Shown: positions 41,616 to 53,346, counted from the first letter of the stretch. The stretch: DNA of 64,000 bases from Mesotaenium endlicherianum (GCA_009602735.1 WELA01011368.1:81270-145269); one strand, 5' to 3'. Numbers and translations: made by a program. The notes: generated from the letters alone by a model not told the origin.

Positions 41616-42456
41616 AATCCTGAAAATCTGCCAACCTATTACACACAGCATTTTCTTCAACCAAACGCTGCACCGTTGTTCTCAGGTCAGTGAGTTCTTG
41701 TTCGATATTTGTGGATGTCCTAGAAGCAGGCGCTGCTCTTCTCCACATTCTTCTGGTGGAAGGCGTTGCCATAGGAATGTGCAGTCCCAAAGCAGCAGCT
41801 CTGCGTATAAGACCCGCTTTGCCTTCCTTTTATGGAATGTCATTGATTGGCTTGGGTGGAGGGGTGATTCCTTTTGGAGCCCCTTCCCTGCGAGGTTCCC
41901 CTTGATACTTGAGGTAACGCATCAACATCCGTTTGAATGGTGCGTTTTCCTCGCGAGCCACCTTCCTTGGCCTACTTGCATAGCCTTGTGGCTTCCCTTG
42001 AATTACTTCTGTCTTAGCAACATATGCACTCACCTTTTGTGGCTGCTGCAGCTCTTCTGGTTCTGTGTTGTTGGCAGTTGGTGACTTCAAGTCTTCATAC
42101 AGGTCAGCTGTCTCAGGCCCCTCCAATGTCAATTGTTTAGATGTCCAGCCATTAGTTCTGAGTACTTGCAGCTCTTGTAAGTCTAGCTCTGGAGTAGGAA
42201 ATTGTGGGATCCCATTCCCTACGTCCCCTTCATCTATGAGCTTAGGCAATTGGAATTCTGGCGCATTCGGCATTCTTGCCTAAGCTTCCACCGACTCTTC
42301 CATTTCCGGCAACAACGATTCTTTGTCGTCTTTGGTGTTGAGCCTGGCCATGTTGATGATTGTTTCCTGTAAAGATTGCGCTGATTACGCTACCTTCTCT
42401 TCTTTGCGCCGGTCGACATCCGTTTCCAAAAGCTGATCCAAAATCTGCCTGGTGAT
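41616..42456 (-). pseudogene. TE5 linker downstream of methyltransferase
   Basis: Minus-strand coding remnants in more than one frame: 42273-41830 (PELDLQELQVLRTNGWTSKQ; REENAPFKRMLMRYLKY) and 41790-41616 (TSTNIEQELTDLRTTVQRLV, a short coiled coil). By position this is the stretch between DNMT and RT of TE5; RT itself is not in the window. No catalytic motif is seen. The frame continues across the TE1b insertion into 28660-28630. Confidence 0.55.
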
Positions 42457-44440
42457 TTACCCAGCTGTGGTGCAAACTGTAGCCAGCTGACGCTCCTCCT
42501 TAGTTGGCTTTAAGTCGGATGCGTGGCATACTTTCTTTACTTCTGCGCTCATTTCCTTGTGACTCTCAATAGTCACTTCCAAACATATAGTCTTTCCAGA
42601 CCCCCCAGAGTCTGCAGAATTCTGGCTGCTTGCTTCAGCCCATTCATCAATGTTGCACTGGCGTTCGACACAATGGTCTTGATAGTCTTGCCGTCGTGGA
42701 TCATCGTCCTTCGGGGTGCAACTCGGTGTGCCATTTGACCAATCTTGATCTCGTGAGGATGACTGGCAACGCTGGTTGACTTCCCAGCTACTTGAGCTCG
42801 CTTCCCAATAGCAACCATTTCCAGTCGCTCTTGGACTGTCATTAGTGTCATAACCAGAGTATCCACCATCTTCTCGCAACGGAGCCACCTCTCGCCTTGG
42901 CGCCGGGTGTCGTAGGGGTGTATCCTCTTGTTCAGGAGATGGTGTCAAAATCAGTCCACCCGCTGCTTCTCTTAGCCAAGGCGACGTAACTTGGGTGTCA
43001 TCTTTCCATAGCCAAGATGTGAGTGACGTAGATCGTTCTGTCGCTTCTTCTTCTGGTGGCGGAGTCTCATCATGGCGATCTCCGTCTGTCATGACCGCGT
43101 CTTCTCTTTCTAGAGTCAAAGCTAGCGCAGACAACCTATGATCTATGCGTTCTCGCATCTCACGACATTGTGTCAATTCAGCCATCACGGCTTCTTTGAG
43201 TGGCGTGTGGGTATCTTTAGGTTCTCCAGTAGCATTTTTGCGCCTTGGAGTCAACTCCCGGCGTTGTCGAACGTTCCGGTCAGTTCTTAGATCCAAAGTA
43301 GGTGCCACAAATATTCCAGTTGATATCGTTGGCGGCTTGGGCATAGGCTTGTTGGCAAAAGTCAATTGTTGCCAAGTCATAATAGTCTCCAACAGCCAGG
43401 TCATAGTATGGTGCCCAATCATGTTACCAAAGATCTTGGCCGCCTCCGTCCTTCCAACTTTGTGGATGATTTCCGCAACCATCTGCTCTGGGAGTCCCAA
43501 ACAACTTCCCTTTTCCATAGCATATGGTTCCCGCCAAAGGGAGCCATTGGCGAGGTCTCTAACCATTCCAGCTCCGTCCTTGGTGAAAGCTCGTGACTCG
43601 GGGTAAGCGGTGAAGGTAGGTAGAACCTCCCTTGGTTTCCTTGGTTCATTGATGCCGTATTGGGGGTATGTATCCCTCCTTGTTACTGGGCGTGTGATTA
43701 CTCCCAAAAATTCTCCCACGTATCGTGCGTTATGTGGCAGTTTTAAGGCAGTCTCCATGGGCCTCAATTGTTCGATGGGCATACCATTTGTCCAGAATAT
43801 CTTGGCTCGTTGAAACAATCCTCCATGCCTTGTGTCATTCAACATGGCGTGATGCCCCAAGGTGGAGTCAATGATTAGCCATGGAGCTCCCGCCTTCATC
43901 TCCTTATACTCCAATCCTGGGTATACATTCTCAATCACAAACACTGGTGGAAACTGACACTGACGTTCCTGCAGCGACTGGATTAATTTTCACCATCTTT
44001 CCCCAGTGTTGTATTTTGTGATCATTGAATCCTCTTTTCATTCCAGCTTGAGAAAACGACTGGCAAGGAAATCCAGCAAATACCCAATCAGTTTGGTATG
44101 GATGCATGCTCTCCAACCTGACGTTCATGATGCATCCGTCAACCATACGCTCCACGTGCTGGAAGGATGGCGTTAACTACTTGAAATGATGCATCTGTCG
44201 CATTTGACTCATAGCTTCTTGAAAGGCACGGAAGGCGTTATCATCGTGACACACATAGAGAACTTCAGACACTTTAATCTCCCTCTGAATCAATGCCATA
44301 GTCCCGGATCCCAGTCCACCAAACAATTCCAGTACCACCACTCCAGTTTCTCGGAAAGAACTTTCCATCCGAATAGTTGCTTGTGATATAGGCCGTACTC
44401 CTGGCATCACATTCAGTGATGAGGTGACCGGATAAGGCAC
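42457..44440 (-). pseudogene. TE5 cytosine-C5 DNA methyltransferase (canonical FPCQ) with C-terminal extension
   Basis: 44440-44177: motif I VVVLELFGGLGSGTMALIQ and an acidic cofactor strand VLYVCHDDNAFRAF. One TAG at about 44177, then 44155-43931 in the same frame: WVFAGFPCQSFSQAGMKRGF, the catalytic motif IV with Cys codon at 44063-44065. A frameshift near 43960 leads to 43944-42457: motif VI PPVFVIENVYPG, motif VIII FQRAKIFWTNG, motif IX-like SCLGLPEQMV and motif X IFGNMIGHHTMTWLLE, then a long charged tail (about 270 residues). It would methylate cytosine C5 using AdoMet. It follows the protease on the same strand. Intact catalytic residues but two lesions. Confidence 0.85.
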
Positions 44441-44452
44441 ATGTAGCAGCTC

Positions 44453-45060
44453 TTACAGGCCGCGGTCCATGTTACTTATTGTTTCCAGTTGCGCCATCCT
44501 GTCTGGCTGCCAGACCAATGGTAGCGGCATGTTGATGCTGGAGTAAGCCTCTTCCTCTATCTTCATTAGACTGTCATAGACTTCTGAATATCCAGTAGTG
44601 GCACAGCAGTCCAAGACCCCATAACTTGCTTCACCATGGCAAACCATCTTCCCAGCAATTTTGCCTGCTGGTTGCTTATCTGTTTGTTGGTAGGTTACCT
44701 TATGCTTCCGCAGATCCATAATCATACCCAAGGAAATGAATGCTTCTGTTTCCAGCAATATGTCATAGTTCTCTGCTTTCGGCACTGTGCATTCAATCCA
44801 CAATGACGCCTCCTCAGGTTTCCCTAAGTTCATTGTAATCTTTATAGGCTTGCGGGTGATCCCACATGACTTGGAAATTTGCCCACATGCGGTCCTCAAT
44901 TGGAAAGGGCTCTCTTTTCGATCTCTTGCAGTCAATCCTATAGCTTTCACTGCTCGTTTTCCTAGGATGACTGGTTGCGCACTTGTGTGTAAGAGAATAT
45001 TGGGGCAGCCCAGTTGTTGAACTTTATTGCACCTTCCTTATTCTGCACTCTATAGTGCTA
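44453..45060 (-). pseudogene. TE5 retropepsin-like protease, active site lost
   Basis: The minus frame reads LLHTSAQPVILGKRAV where family members have a DTG-type motif, so the catalytic Asp appears replaced. The rest follows the fold: GLTARDRKESPFQLRTACG, a central strand SLWIECTVPKAENYDILL and ETEAFISLGMIMDLRKHKVT, the usual C-terminal hydrophobic-Gly region. Positioned directly before the DNMT. Assignment rests on this pattern and position; other folds are unlikely. Confidence 0.7.
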
Positions 45061-45248
45061 AAATTTGTGGGCAATGAGGCGCTATTTGCACCGTCCTCAG
45101 CTGTATCCAGCTGACGTTTGGACGTTTGGCGTCTTCGACCGTGAAAGAAAATGTGATATGCAGATCAGCAAGCGAGATCATAGGCGTATTCTAAATCCGA
45201 TGCTCCACCAGAGCTTTCAGCCTATCAAGCAAAAAGCTGAACGCCTTG

Positions 45249-46178
45249 TGTAAGGTCATAGGTTTACAAAGTGCATTTTTGAGTTCCTTAAAAGTATGTT
45301 TTGATTGCATAGAAGTGTAGAGTGTATTTTTGTGGTCATTTTGATACAAAGTTTATCAAATTTAGTCAAGTATTGAGAGAGTTATGGATTTCCGAAGTTC
45401 AATTAGTTTTGAGGTCGGTTGACGACTGTCCTTAATTCGCGGTGAGCGCGACCGTTGGATGGACCGACAGCGTCAAGCAATCTGGGCAGTTAGAATGAAC
45501 TCGAACCTTCACGTAAGTTCGGCTGACGCGGAGTGCCGGCTAGGTCGATTTACCTAGAAGTTTCGATTTGGCCTAGCGCGTCTAAGATAGAATATTCTAG
45601 TAATGTCAATGCATGTATGTGGACGTCAATTCGGCCCGACACGTCAGATTAGACTGATCTGGCTTACTCACGAATATTCTGGAAGGGACGATTTGACGAA
45701 CACTTAGGAAAATCCGTAGCTTCTTCCTAAGGAGAAGCACTTAGGCAGAAAATTATAAATAGGCATAACTTCTTTGTTTCTTACCAGTTTTCACTTCTGT
45801 AAATTTCTACGGGTTTGTAATGACAAGGCTTTTCATCCAACATCATTTGTGAGCAATTTCTTGCCACTCAAAATGTGGAGTAATTTTCTTAAGCTTTCTT
45901 AGTGATATGCCGCTGCACTCTTTAGTATGATTGCAACTAGTTCCTTTTCTCGTGAGTTACTACGCTTCCACTAGGGCACTCTGCCCCTTTCATCTGGTAT
46001 CGGAGCTGGACTAGTTTGCATATTAAATTATGGAGTCGCAGCCGGCAGCTGGAGGAGGCGAACATGTCGAGCATGTTGAGCGCGCGGGGCAGCAAGCAGC
46101 TCCAACAATGACTAGAGAGCAACAGGAGATGCAGGCGATGCTAAGGCAAATGGCGAATGCAATTGGAGGAGAAGTCTA
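45249..46178 (+). mobile_element. TE2c: 5' LTR, PBS and first 149 bp of gag of a TE2 element
   Basis: LTR 45249-45992 (744 bp, TGTAAGGTCAT to CTGCCCCTTTCA), PBS TGGTATCGGAGC at 45995-46006, gag ATG at 46030, homology to TE2b ending after GGAGGAGAAGTCTA at 46178. The rest of the element is missing and no target duplication was found, so a deletion removed the remainder. Inserted in opposite orientation between TE5 protease and gag. Confidence 0.9.
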
Positions 46179-47870
46179 GTCTAACCTTCTTATCTTGTAC
46201 ACGACTTTTCTTAATAAAGTGAGTTCTTTTCCACGCCTCTATCATGTAGCCCTCTAACACTTGCAAGGGTGGCACACCACCAGGCCACTCCACCTTGTGT
46301 ATGCAACTAGGAAAGGTCCTCGTGCACGCTTCCACTCGCGGGTGAGTGTGTGTGGGCGCACTCTCCGCACCCCTCTCCCCTTTCATCTTGCGTGTCTCGA
46401 TTTGGCTTAGCGTAGCTGGGCAATCTTTTCCTCATCCAAAGTGATTCGAAAGGTCTGTGGAAGCTTTCTACCATTCTTGGGTACCAATCGGTCATGACTT
46501 GCCTGCTCGTTGGCCATTGCAGTTGTTACCTTATGAGGCATCAACTTCTCGCCTTCGCAGACGGTTTTCTCCGCCACATGCATCATAGTAAATCTTGGGT
46601 GCGTTCATTGAACTTTCAACTCAGCAATCTCAGCACTCACAGCATCAAACTTTTGATTGCCCTTGCGATTTGATTACCAAAGTTATCCTTTCCTTTCTTG
46701 TTACCCTTTTGCCTCTCTCGTGGCAGCATTAGCCCATGGTGGCTTTAAATTTGGACTTTTAGACCAACACTCATCTTCTAAATGTCTCTTTTTGCTGCAG
46801 TGTGCGTATACCTGCCGTTTGCTAGCAGATAGTTGTCTTAGCATCCGGGTACGGACAATCTCTCTTTTGATGTCCTGATTTTCCACAGTTCCAACAACCT
46901 TCTGCTGTTTCAACAGTGTTGGCGTGCTGAGCAATCCCATTGAAAGACCCGCTATTTTTCCTAAACTGAAAGTTGAAGCTGTTGGCCTTAGGAGGAGAGG
47001 ATTTCTCCTTTTTCTTAGGAGCCATAAGTGTCCTAGAAGCCTCCTTATACCAGACTTTACCTTCCTTGGCTGTGCGTGCTATTTCAACAATTTCGTCGGT
47101 GTCCCAGTCGATTTCGCGTCTTGCAAATAGATGTGGCCTGACTTTGCGATCTGTCTTCTTGCCCAAGCACAACAGAAATTTATCAGCCAATTTCCTGGGC
47201 TCGTAGATTCCCGCCTTTTTGGCCGAAACCACCGATCTCGATTTAACCTCCATTGCTGTCTTGTTCTTTTGACGATCAAAATGCACATAATGGTGCACCT
47301 TAAGATTGCAATCCTCAGGGAAATGCTGCTCAAGCAACTTATAGAAACAACGGAGACAGTGTTTAGGATCCAACTGGTCATCGCCAGCTTCCATGTCCCT
47401 TCTACAACTAGCCAGAGCTTCCGCCTGACTAGCCTGAGTAACATCACTGTTGCCTTGGTGCCCATTAAACGGTGCAGCCCTGCGTGTTACTCGTTCTTGG
47501 ACATTTGCAATCTTTTCAGACTGCTCTGCACACACTCTACGCAATTCTTTGACGGATCCAGCATCATCATCTCGCTGGGAAACACTCTGCTGACCCTCTG
47601 TGAGATGTCGCATGGCCTATGTGAGTTCTCTCGTTAGTGCAACTAAGGCCACGCTCTCGACAGGTGCGGCAGGTACTGCTCTCCTTGACAATTAAAGGGA
47701 CAACCGGGCTTTTGCAGCCTCTTTCTAGATTTTTAAATCCTTTGCCTTCTTTTGCTCTCCAAATGCCCATTCTTGGGTAAGATCCTCATCCTTCCGGAAT
47801 TGGCGATAGAGTAGCAAGGCATCCTTGTCCAAGTTCTACAGCCAGTTCTACAAGTGACCAGGTCTTACTG
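46179..47870 (-). pseudogene. TE5 gag with two zinc knuckles
   Basis: The main open frame is 47613-46822. Upstream the same frame is recognisable to about 47870 through several stops (NLDKDALLLYRQFRKDEDL, EWAFGEQKKAKDLK). Capsid-like part: KHCLRCFYKLLEQHFPEDCN, KLADKFLLCLGKKTDRKVR. First knuckle CWNCGKSGHQKRDC; then a frameshift to 46940-46701 with a degenerate second knuckle (YAHCSKKRHLEDEC, first Cys lost). Further downstream the frame continues to 46190 (PPLQVLEGYMIEAWKRTHFI) before TE2c. Function as particle protein inferred from knuckles and linkage to protease. Confidence 0.8.
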
Positions 47871-49300
47871 ACCTTTACTCATGCGTCCTGTTCTTTGCCC
47901 AAATTAGGTGCAAAGAAACGTGCATTACACAGATTCTCACCGTTTGCAGAGATATGGCGAGACTCATCTCCCGACGGTTGCTCACTCCACGGGTTGTCAG
48001 ATCGCTCAGATGTCTCACTCCTTCATGGACTACGGCTAGAATCAAGGCTTTCTGCAGGCTCCACAGCATGATATATCCTTCCACTTCTCAACCGCATGTA
48101 CAGTTGAATTCCTCCCGGTCCCCTTCCAGGTTGAGCACCAGCAGCCTTCACAAGCCTCAATCCCCAATTTGCTTGGAAATTCTTATTCACCTACACCACT
48201 CGACTGAAGTTCTCAGAAGTAGGACAGATCGCCTAACTTTCAAATAGGCTTTCGCCTATTTTGATGGTATAACCAAGTGAACAAATTTGTAGTTTGCAGA
48301 AATTGTGTCTAAGCAAATTATCTCACACACACAGCACCAGTATTCAGAGGAAATCGCCCACCAGAGCTTTCGCTTAACTTTCACCAAGTCACGACTTACA
48401 AAACTTTGAAACTATGGCATCTATGCTAGCGTGGTTTAAGCTTTTCGCCCAACACCGCCCCTTAGCAATTCCCGCTGCTGGCTAGGCTCACTCAGTTCTT
48501 TGATGAGAGTATTCTTGATTAATTCTGCTCTTTAATCTAGCATCTCGACAATAAAGACTTCTGAGAACTTGGAAACTAACACAGAACTCACCATTCTATG
48601 CGCTCTCGCACGCTTGTGGTGTCTAGCCTAACTCTGCGCTAGAGATCCTAGCAGATTCTATTATGCAAGCTCTCGCTACTTTCTAACAGAGAGATCCCTT
48701 TGGGAACTCCACAACTCTAACTTTCTATGGTACACAAAGAAGGAATCTTCGAGCGTCAGCTGAAGCGTGTTTGCTTGGCTCTCTGTGGCGTTGGAAAATC
48801 CTTTCTCCTTCGCGCCCTTCTCTTCTCGTCTTCTCTCTCTCTTGTGCTCCTTCTGTTGCCTTGGCAAATGTGCGCGGCAAGATAAGGTGAGATCGTGCCT
48901 CGCCTAAGCCTTTCCCAGGCACCATGCACGCATGCTTCTCTCCCTCGAGGGTTCCAATATTGCGTCACACCCCTTACACAGCATCTGCATGCAGTCTCGA
49001 GTTTGGCACTCGAGTAACTTCACCTTTTGGTTAGCATGCATGCCTGGGCAACGTCACAGCCCATGTCCCTTGGGTGGCTGCTTAAGTCGTGGCAACCTCG
49101 GCCCAAGTCCAGCAACAAAGATCGCCGTCCAGTCAGCGCTTCTCACTCGACAACTTCTGCATGTGTGCAGCATGGTCAGCTTCGCAGTTAACTTGGCATT
49201 AACTCTTGGCTTCTTCAGCCTAGTCAGCTTCTCGGCTCATTTATCAATTCTTGCAGGCTTAGCTTAGTCAGCTTTTTGACTGACTCGGCTGTGACACCCC
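47871..49300 (-). other. Probable TE5 5' leader/LTR zone, undelimited
   Basis: No protein homology was seen. Only one copy is in the window, so LTR borders cannot be set. TGTGACGC on the minus strand at about 48969 is a possible LTR start but lacks support. Several purine-rich GAGAGA stretches lie at 48790-48870. Confidence 0.3.
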
Positions 49301-50725
49301 CACTCTGTTTTGAGCGTCGACTTTGACTTGCCTTCTGGTCAAGCTCGCACGTGACCTGAACAAGTGCTGACTTGTCAATGGTCAATAAATAGGACTGAAG
49401 TCAGCGTTGACTTCCGTACCTGGACGGCCGTGACTTGCGCTGCGCGTGCGGCACCGTCAGACGAGTGGCAGTCGTGACAATAGTGACTTTCAGATTCGAA
49501 TCATTGAAATAGCATTTACATGATTGATGAGAGTGCAATAGTACAAGTCGGCAATGTAACTTTGCTCTTTGGGTAGCTAAAGTCATCAATTGACATGATC
49601 TTATCAATAAGTGATTTTGAAGAAGTTTAAGGTGATGATCTCCTTTGCGTTGTGAAATTGTAGTCTTTCCACGAATACCATGTTATTCAACATTTGGTAA
49701 ATCTTTGACTCTTTTATCTTTAATGATGACAATAACAAATTCTTGTGTAATATGCCCTTGTCTTGGATTAAAAATGACAATCTCATTTTTATGATTCAAA
49801 ATACTTGTTGCCCGTCCAATTTGCTCACAATGAGAATGGAAATTGCATGCTTTTGCCAACTTGTACATTCTTGGTTGCTTAGTCACTAAAATTTTGTACT
49901 TCCCACACTCGAGCAGACATCGATATGTTGCACTACATGCTGCAGATGATGTATAGCACGCTTGCACAATCATCCCGTCAGGAAACGTGACGGTGCCTGA
50001 CGGCCGGTACCCTTGCTTATTTATCTCATGCTTGTGATGACCACGATGACCTACAGTGCCACGGTTGCACGCACGCCTTTAAATAATTTTGGTCAAACCA
50101 GTCAAATGCTCGCCGCAGCGTGGTGTAGCCTATAGGAAACGTGCGTTGGAGAGCAAGAGGTGCGAACGTTCGTATTAGTCGAGTGGGTACCATGGCCAGT
50201 GGAAGGAGGCACGAGGGGTAGAGGCGATTTTGAAGACTTTTAGCAAAAGATTGGTTCTGAAAAAGAGAAGCAGTTCGTTGACGAGGCAGCACACCGTAGC
50301 TGAAATTACACCCCACAAATAATGGAGGACAATTTTAAAAATCACAATGAACCACTTTACCATTGTGCCTACCCGTGTTGTCCTCTGCATGTGTTTTGGT
50401 GGCTTCTAGGTGTGTCGTCAACCTATCTTAGTGATCGCCTCTTGACTCTACATGTGTATCAGTGGCTGGTCAAGTTCAACTGTCGACTCGTCTCCTTCCT
50501 TGACCTGGCAAGTAATTGCCAAGTTTCTAAATACCAAATTTCTCTAGGAAGTAGCTTCAGTTTGACCTGCCTAGTAATTGCCAAGTTTTCTTAGTAAATA
50601 GCTCATGTGTTTCCACCACGAACTCATTAGGGACAGTCATTAACGACCTTTCAAATAATTAAAATTTTCTCAGTAGTAAAATAAATTCCACCAACTTTAT
50701 ATCAAAATGACCAAAACAATGCACT
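49301..50725. other. No gene seen; decayed repeat DNA
   Basis: Short unconvincing ORFs only. Around 50690-50740 the string AACTTTATATCAAAATGACC and following GCACTCTACA match the TE2 LTR, so at least a scrap of TE2-type LTR is present. The remainder is unexplained. Confidence 0.5.
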
Positions 50726-51560
50726 CTACAATTCTATGATCATTAATTTGCCATTCGAGCCTTTCAAGTTTAGCACACCATTTCTAAATGTACGCTTGAC
50801 TCGCAAGATCATTACACCTAAGCTGGTGTTAATGGTGGTCTTAGTATGCCGCTTATATTTGGTCGACGAAAGTCTATGTGGATCTGCGTCATTTGCAACC
50901 GTCGCCACCATCTTGGTCCTGGTGTAGCGCTGCGTGTCTCGCTTCTGTACCATTCTCAAGCTGTTCAGAGCGGCTGGCATATGGATGCTCGCAAACAACG
51001 TCTTCCGACATGTCATCACTTTTAGCAGATTTTCTGGAATGTCTTGGTCCTTCACCTGCTCAACTTCCAGCTTAATAAGACGAGAACTTGCGAAAAAATG
51101 ACTTATTTCCTTAAGCGGTATCCCATGACGAGCCATAGTAAGGCTAAGTTTGAGTCGTGCTTATCATGTTCCAAGCTATATCTTTGGGGTGCCAGCTTGA
51201 TGATGTGCACCATTTTTTCTGCCACACCATCTGCTTGCGGATGATCTCTAGATGGAGGTAGAGCGATTGTCAGTAAAACATAAGTTCAATAGTTGGTGAA
51301 ACGCTCCCTAGAACTCAGATCCTTGGTCACTCACCACTCCTGCTGTTGCTCCATGTCACATAGTTGAGGTGTGCTTCCGCATTCCCAACATTTTCTCTAG
51401 GGGTTGAAAGGTACCACCTCTATTCACTTGGAGAAATGCTCAGTATTCATCAAATGTATTTGTTACTCGTCCTTGGAAGAGGCAACTTACTTGCTTAGTC
51501 GCAACTTTAGCAGTAGTCTAGGCCCACGATTCGCTATGTTTAAAAGAGTGGTTGCTGTTG
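50726..51560 (-). pseudogene. Integrase remnant of a TE3-like gypsy element
   Basis: The minus strand, about 51270-51120, reads ALPPSRDHPQADGVAEKMVH then SNLALLWLVMGYRL, matching the TE3 core (HNHPQADGLAERMV, ALSWLAMGYRF). The frame of 51136-50726 continues with ALNSLRMVQKRDTQRYTR and GVMILRVKRTFRNGVLNLKG, the pattern of the integrase C-terminal domain. Stops and frame changes show decay. Since TE3 itself lacks its integrase C-terminus, this fragment shows what follows in the family. No gag or RT was found next to it. Confidence 0.7.
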
Positions 51561-51783
51561 CGTGAAGCGCGACTAAATCTGATCATAGCTCCTGCATGTC
51601 TTAGTTACATTTCACACTGTTGCTTCATGCTCTTCCACCAGGACGACAATTGTGATAAATTGTACGTCTTCTGTACACCATCTTGCACTACATTCTCAAC
51701 TGGTGTAGTGGTGATAACCAATCTACGAGTCAGACGTCGAGGGCGTAAGGATACCCAATCTACACTTGGGGAACGGAGAAATG

Positions 51784-52260
51784 TGTAGCGATACGAACAA
51801 AAAGGTAATTCGAGGTACTTTGATCACGCGCCAATTGTACTTATGCAATTCAAACCGACACTTTCGTCGCCTTTCAATGACGTGTCGCACACGCCGCATC
51901 CGGCTACGCGACGGATTGTTACACTCCTCCCACCTACAAGTGTGCACGTCCCGGGCACTTAGGCGCCAACGGCGCGAGGGACGATGTTTCGGGATAGTGT
52001 CCTTTCTTTGTACAACCCAAAGATTGTCGTAGGGTCGTACCATCGACAAGTTTCGCACCCCGCGGGATTTGAACCCTCGTCTCCTGGACACAGTTGCATA
52101 CGTTCGCGCTCTGATATTAATGTAGCGATACGAACAAAAAGATAACTCGAGGTCCTTTGATCGCACGCCAATTGTACTTCTACAATTTAAACCGACACTT
52201 TCGTTGCCTTTTGGCGACGTGTCCCACGCGCCGCATCCGGCCACGCGGCGGATCGTTACA
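51784..52260 (-). mobile_element. TRIM: miniature LTR retrotransposon
   Basis: 477 bp with two 140-bp LTRs (51784-51923 and 52121-52260; plus strand TGTAGCGATACG to GTTACA), flanked by AAATG on both sides (51779-51783, 52261-52265). On the minus strand, LTR 52260-52121 is followed by TTAATATCAGAGC (52120-52108), close to the initiator-Met PBS, and the purine tract GGTGGGAGGAG precedes LTR 51923-51784. The internal 197 bp has no coding capacity. It is a terminal-repeat retrotransposon in miniature, mobilised in trans. Confidence 0.92.
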
Positions 52261-52265
52261 AAATG

Positions 52266-53346
52266 GGTTTGGAAATGGGCCAATGATGGACCCCCGCCAA
52301 TTTATCAACGCCTAGTTTTATGACCTCCGCCACCGAGGCATGCACACTTTTCTTTGTGGATACGCTATCTTCGTTGAGCGATGTAGTGGAAACCATGTTC
52401 ATTATTCGCAGGTGCTCCTACGTCACGAGTTGCTGATCACGTCCTACGCCCGGCCACTTTGATGACCGTAGCTCGATAAAATATCGGGGCATGTGCATCA
52501 AGGTGCGAACAAGTGTTCATTTTCTGCAAAACACAGCATTGACTATTGAGCTTAAGCTCGCTTATTGACGCAATAAAGGCAATGAAGTGCGAAGTCTAGG
52601 AGTGAACTTGCTGCATTGGCGGATGACAAGAAACAAAGGAAAACTAGAAGACTTGAGTATGTTGGACAACCAACAGTCAACGCAAGTCCAAGAAGACCTT
52701 CCACCTCGCAAGGTACGACTATATGTCGATGTCCAGGACGGTCAGAGGTGAGACGGGCCTTAAAAGCAGTTGAAAGCAGATTGCGCATGACCCAGCCCAA
52801 CACAACCAGGCACAACCCAGATAACCTGTACCCACTGAAGCTGTGCTCCTACGAGAACCAGAAAACAGAACCAGGCAGAACCAGGCATATGATCCTTGCT
52901 TTAGAGTTGCAAGTCTTCCACGTCGACCTTCCAGAATGTGACCCCGCCTGGCTTTAAATTTCCGTATCAATTGCTGGACGAATTTGTGATAAAAATGTCG
53001 AAGAGAATGATATTAGCAGCCATGCATCAAAACGCAAGTGTCGGTTACAAGATTACACGAATTTATTTATGTGCGTGTATATTTCACAGCGTTCGTCTCG
53101 ACCGTGTAAAATGAAAAAGCTAAGAAATGATGTTATGTAACAAAGTCGTGGCCCCCACGGACCCGGAGAGAGAACGTGAGTGACGTGAATGTATCGCTAA
53201 ACCCGAGCGGCGCAGAGCGGTGAAGTCTTTTTCTTAGCTTCTGCTATCGCTGACGAGAGGAGGAGCGGGCAGAGCTCAGCACTGGATTAAATTACAGAGC
53301 CCTTCTTTAGGGTGCAGTAAAATCCGGAATCACTCTCGACCACTCC
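52266..53346. other. Transition from repeats to gene space; PETs promoter region
   Basis: 52266-52500 minus may hold a further TE3-like coding scrap (VHASVAEVIKLGVDKLAGVH). From about 52960 to 53346 no repeat or ORF is recognised. This must contain the promoter and 5' UTR of the gene starting at 53347. No TATA box was identified with confidence. Confidence 0.4.

Noticed and set aside
48949-48969. Start of a TE5 5' LTR at TGTGACGC on the minus strand
   Set aside because: There is no second LTR copy, PBS or duplication to support it.
51980-52120. Functional tRNA gene on the minus strand
   Set aside because: A B-box-like stretch exists, but no acceptor stem, D-arm or anticodon arm could be folded, and the segment is the interior of a TRIM element.
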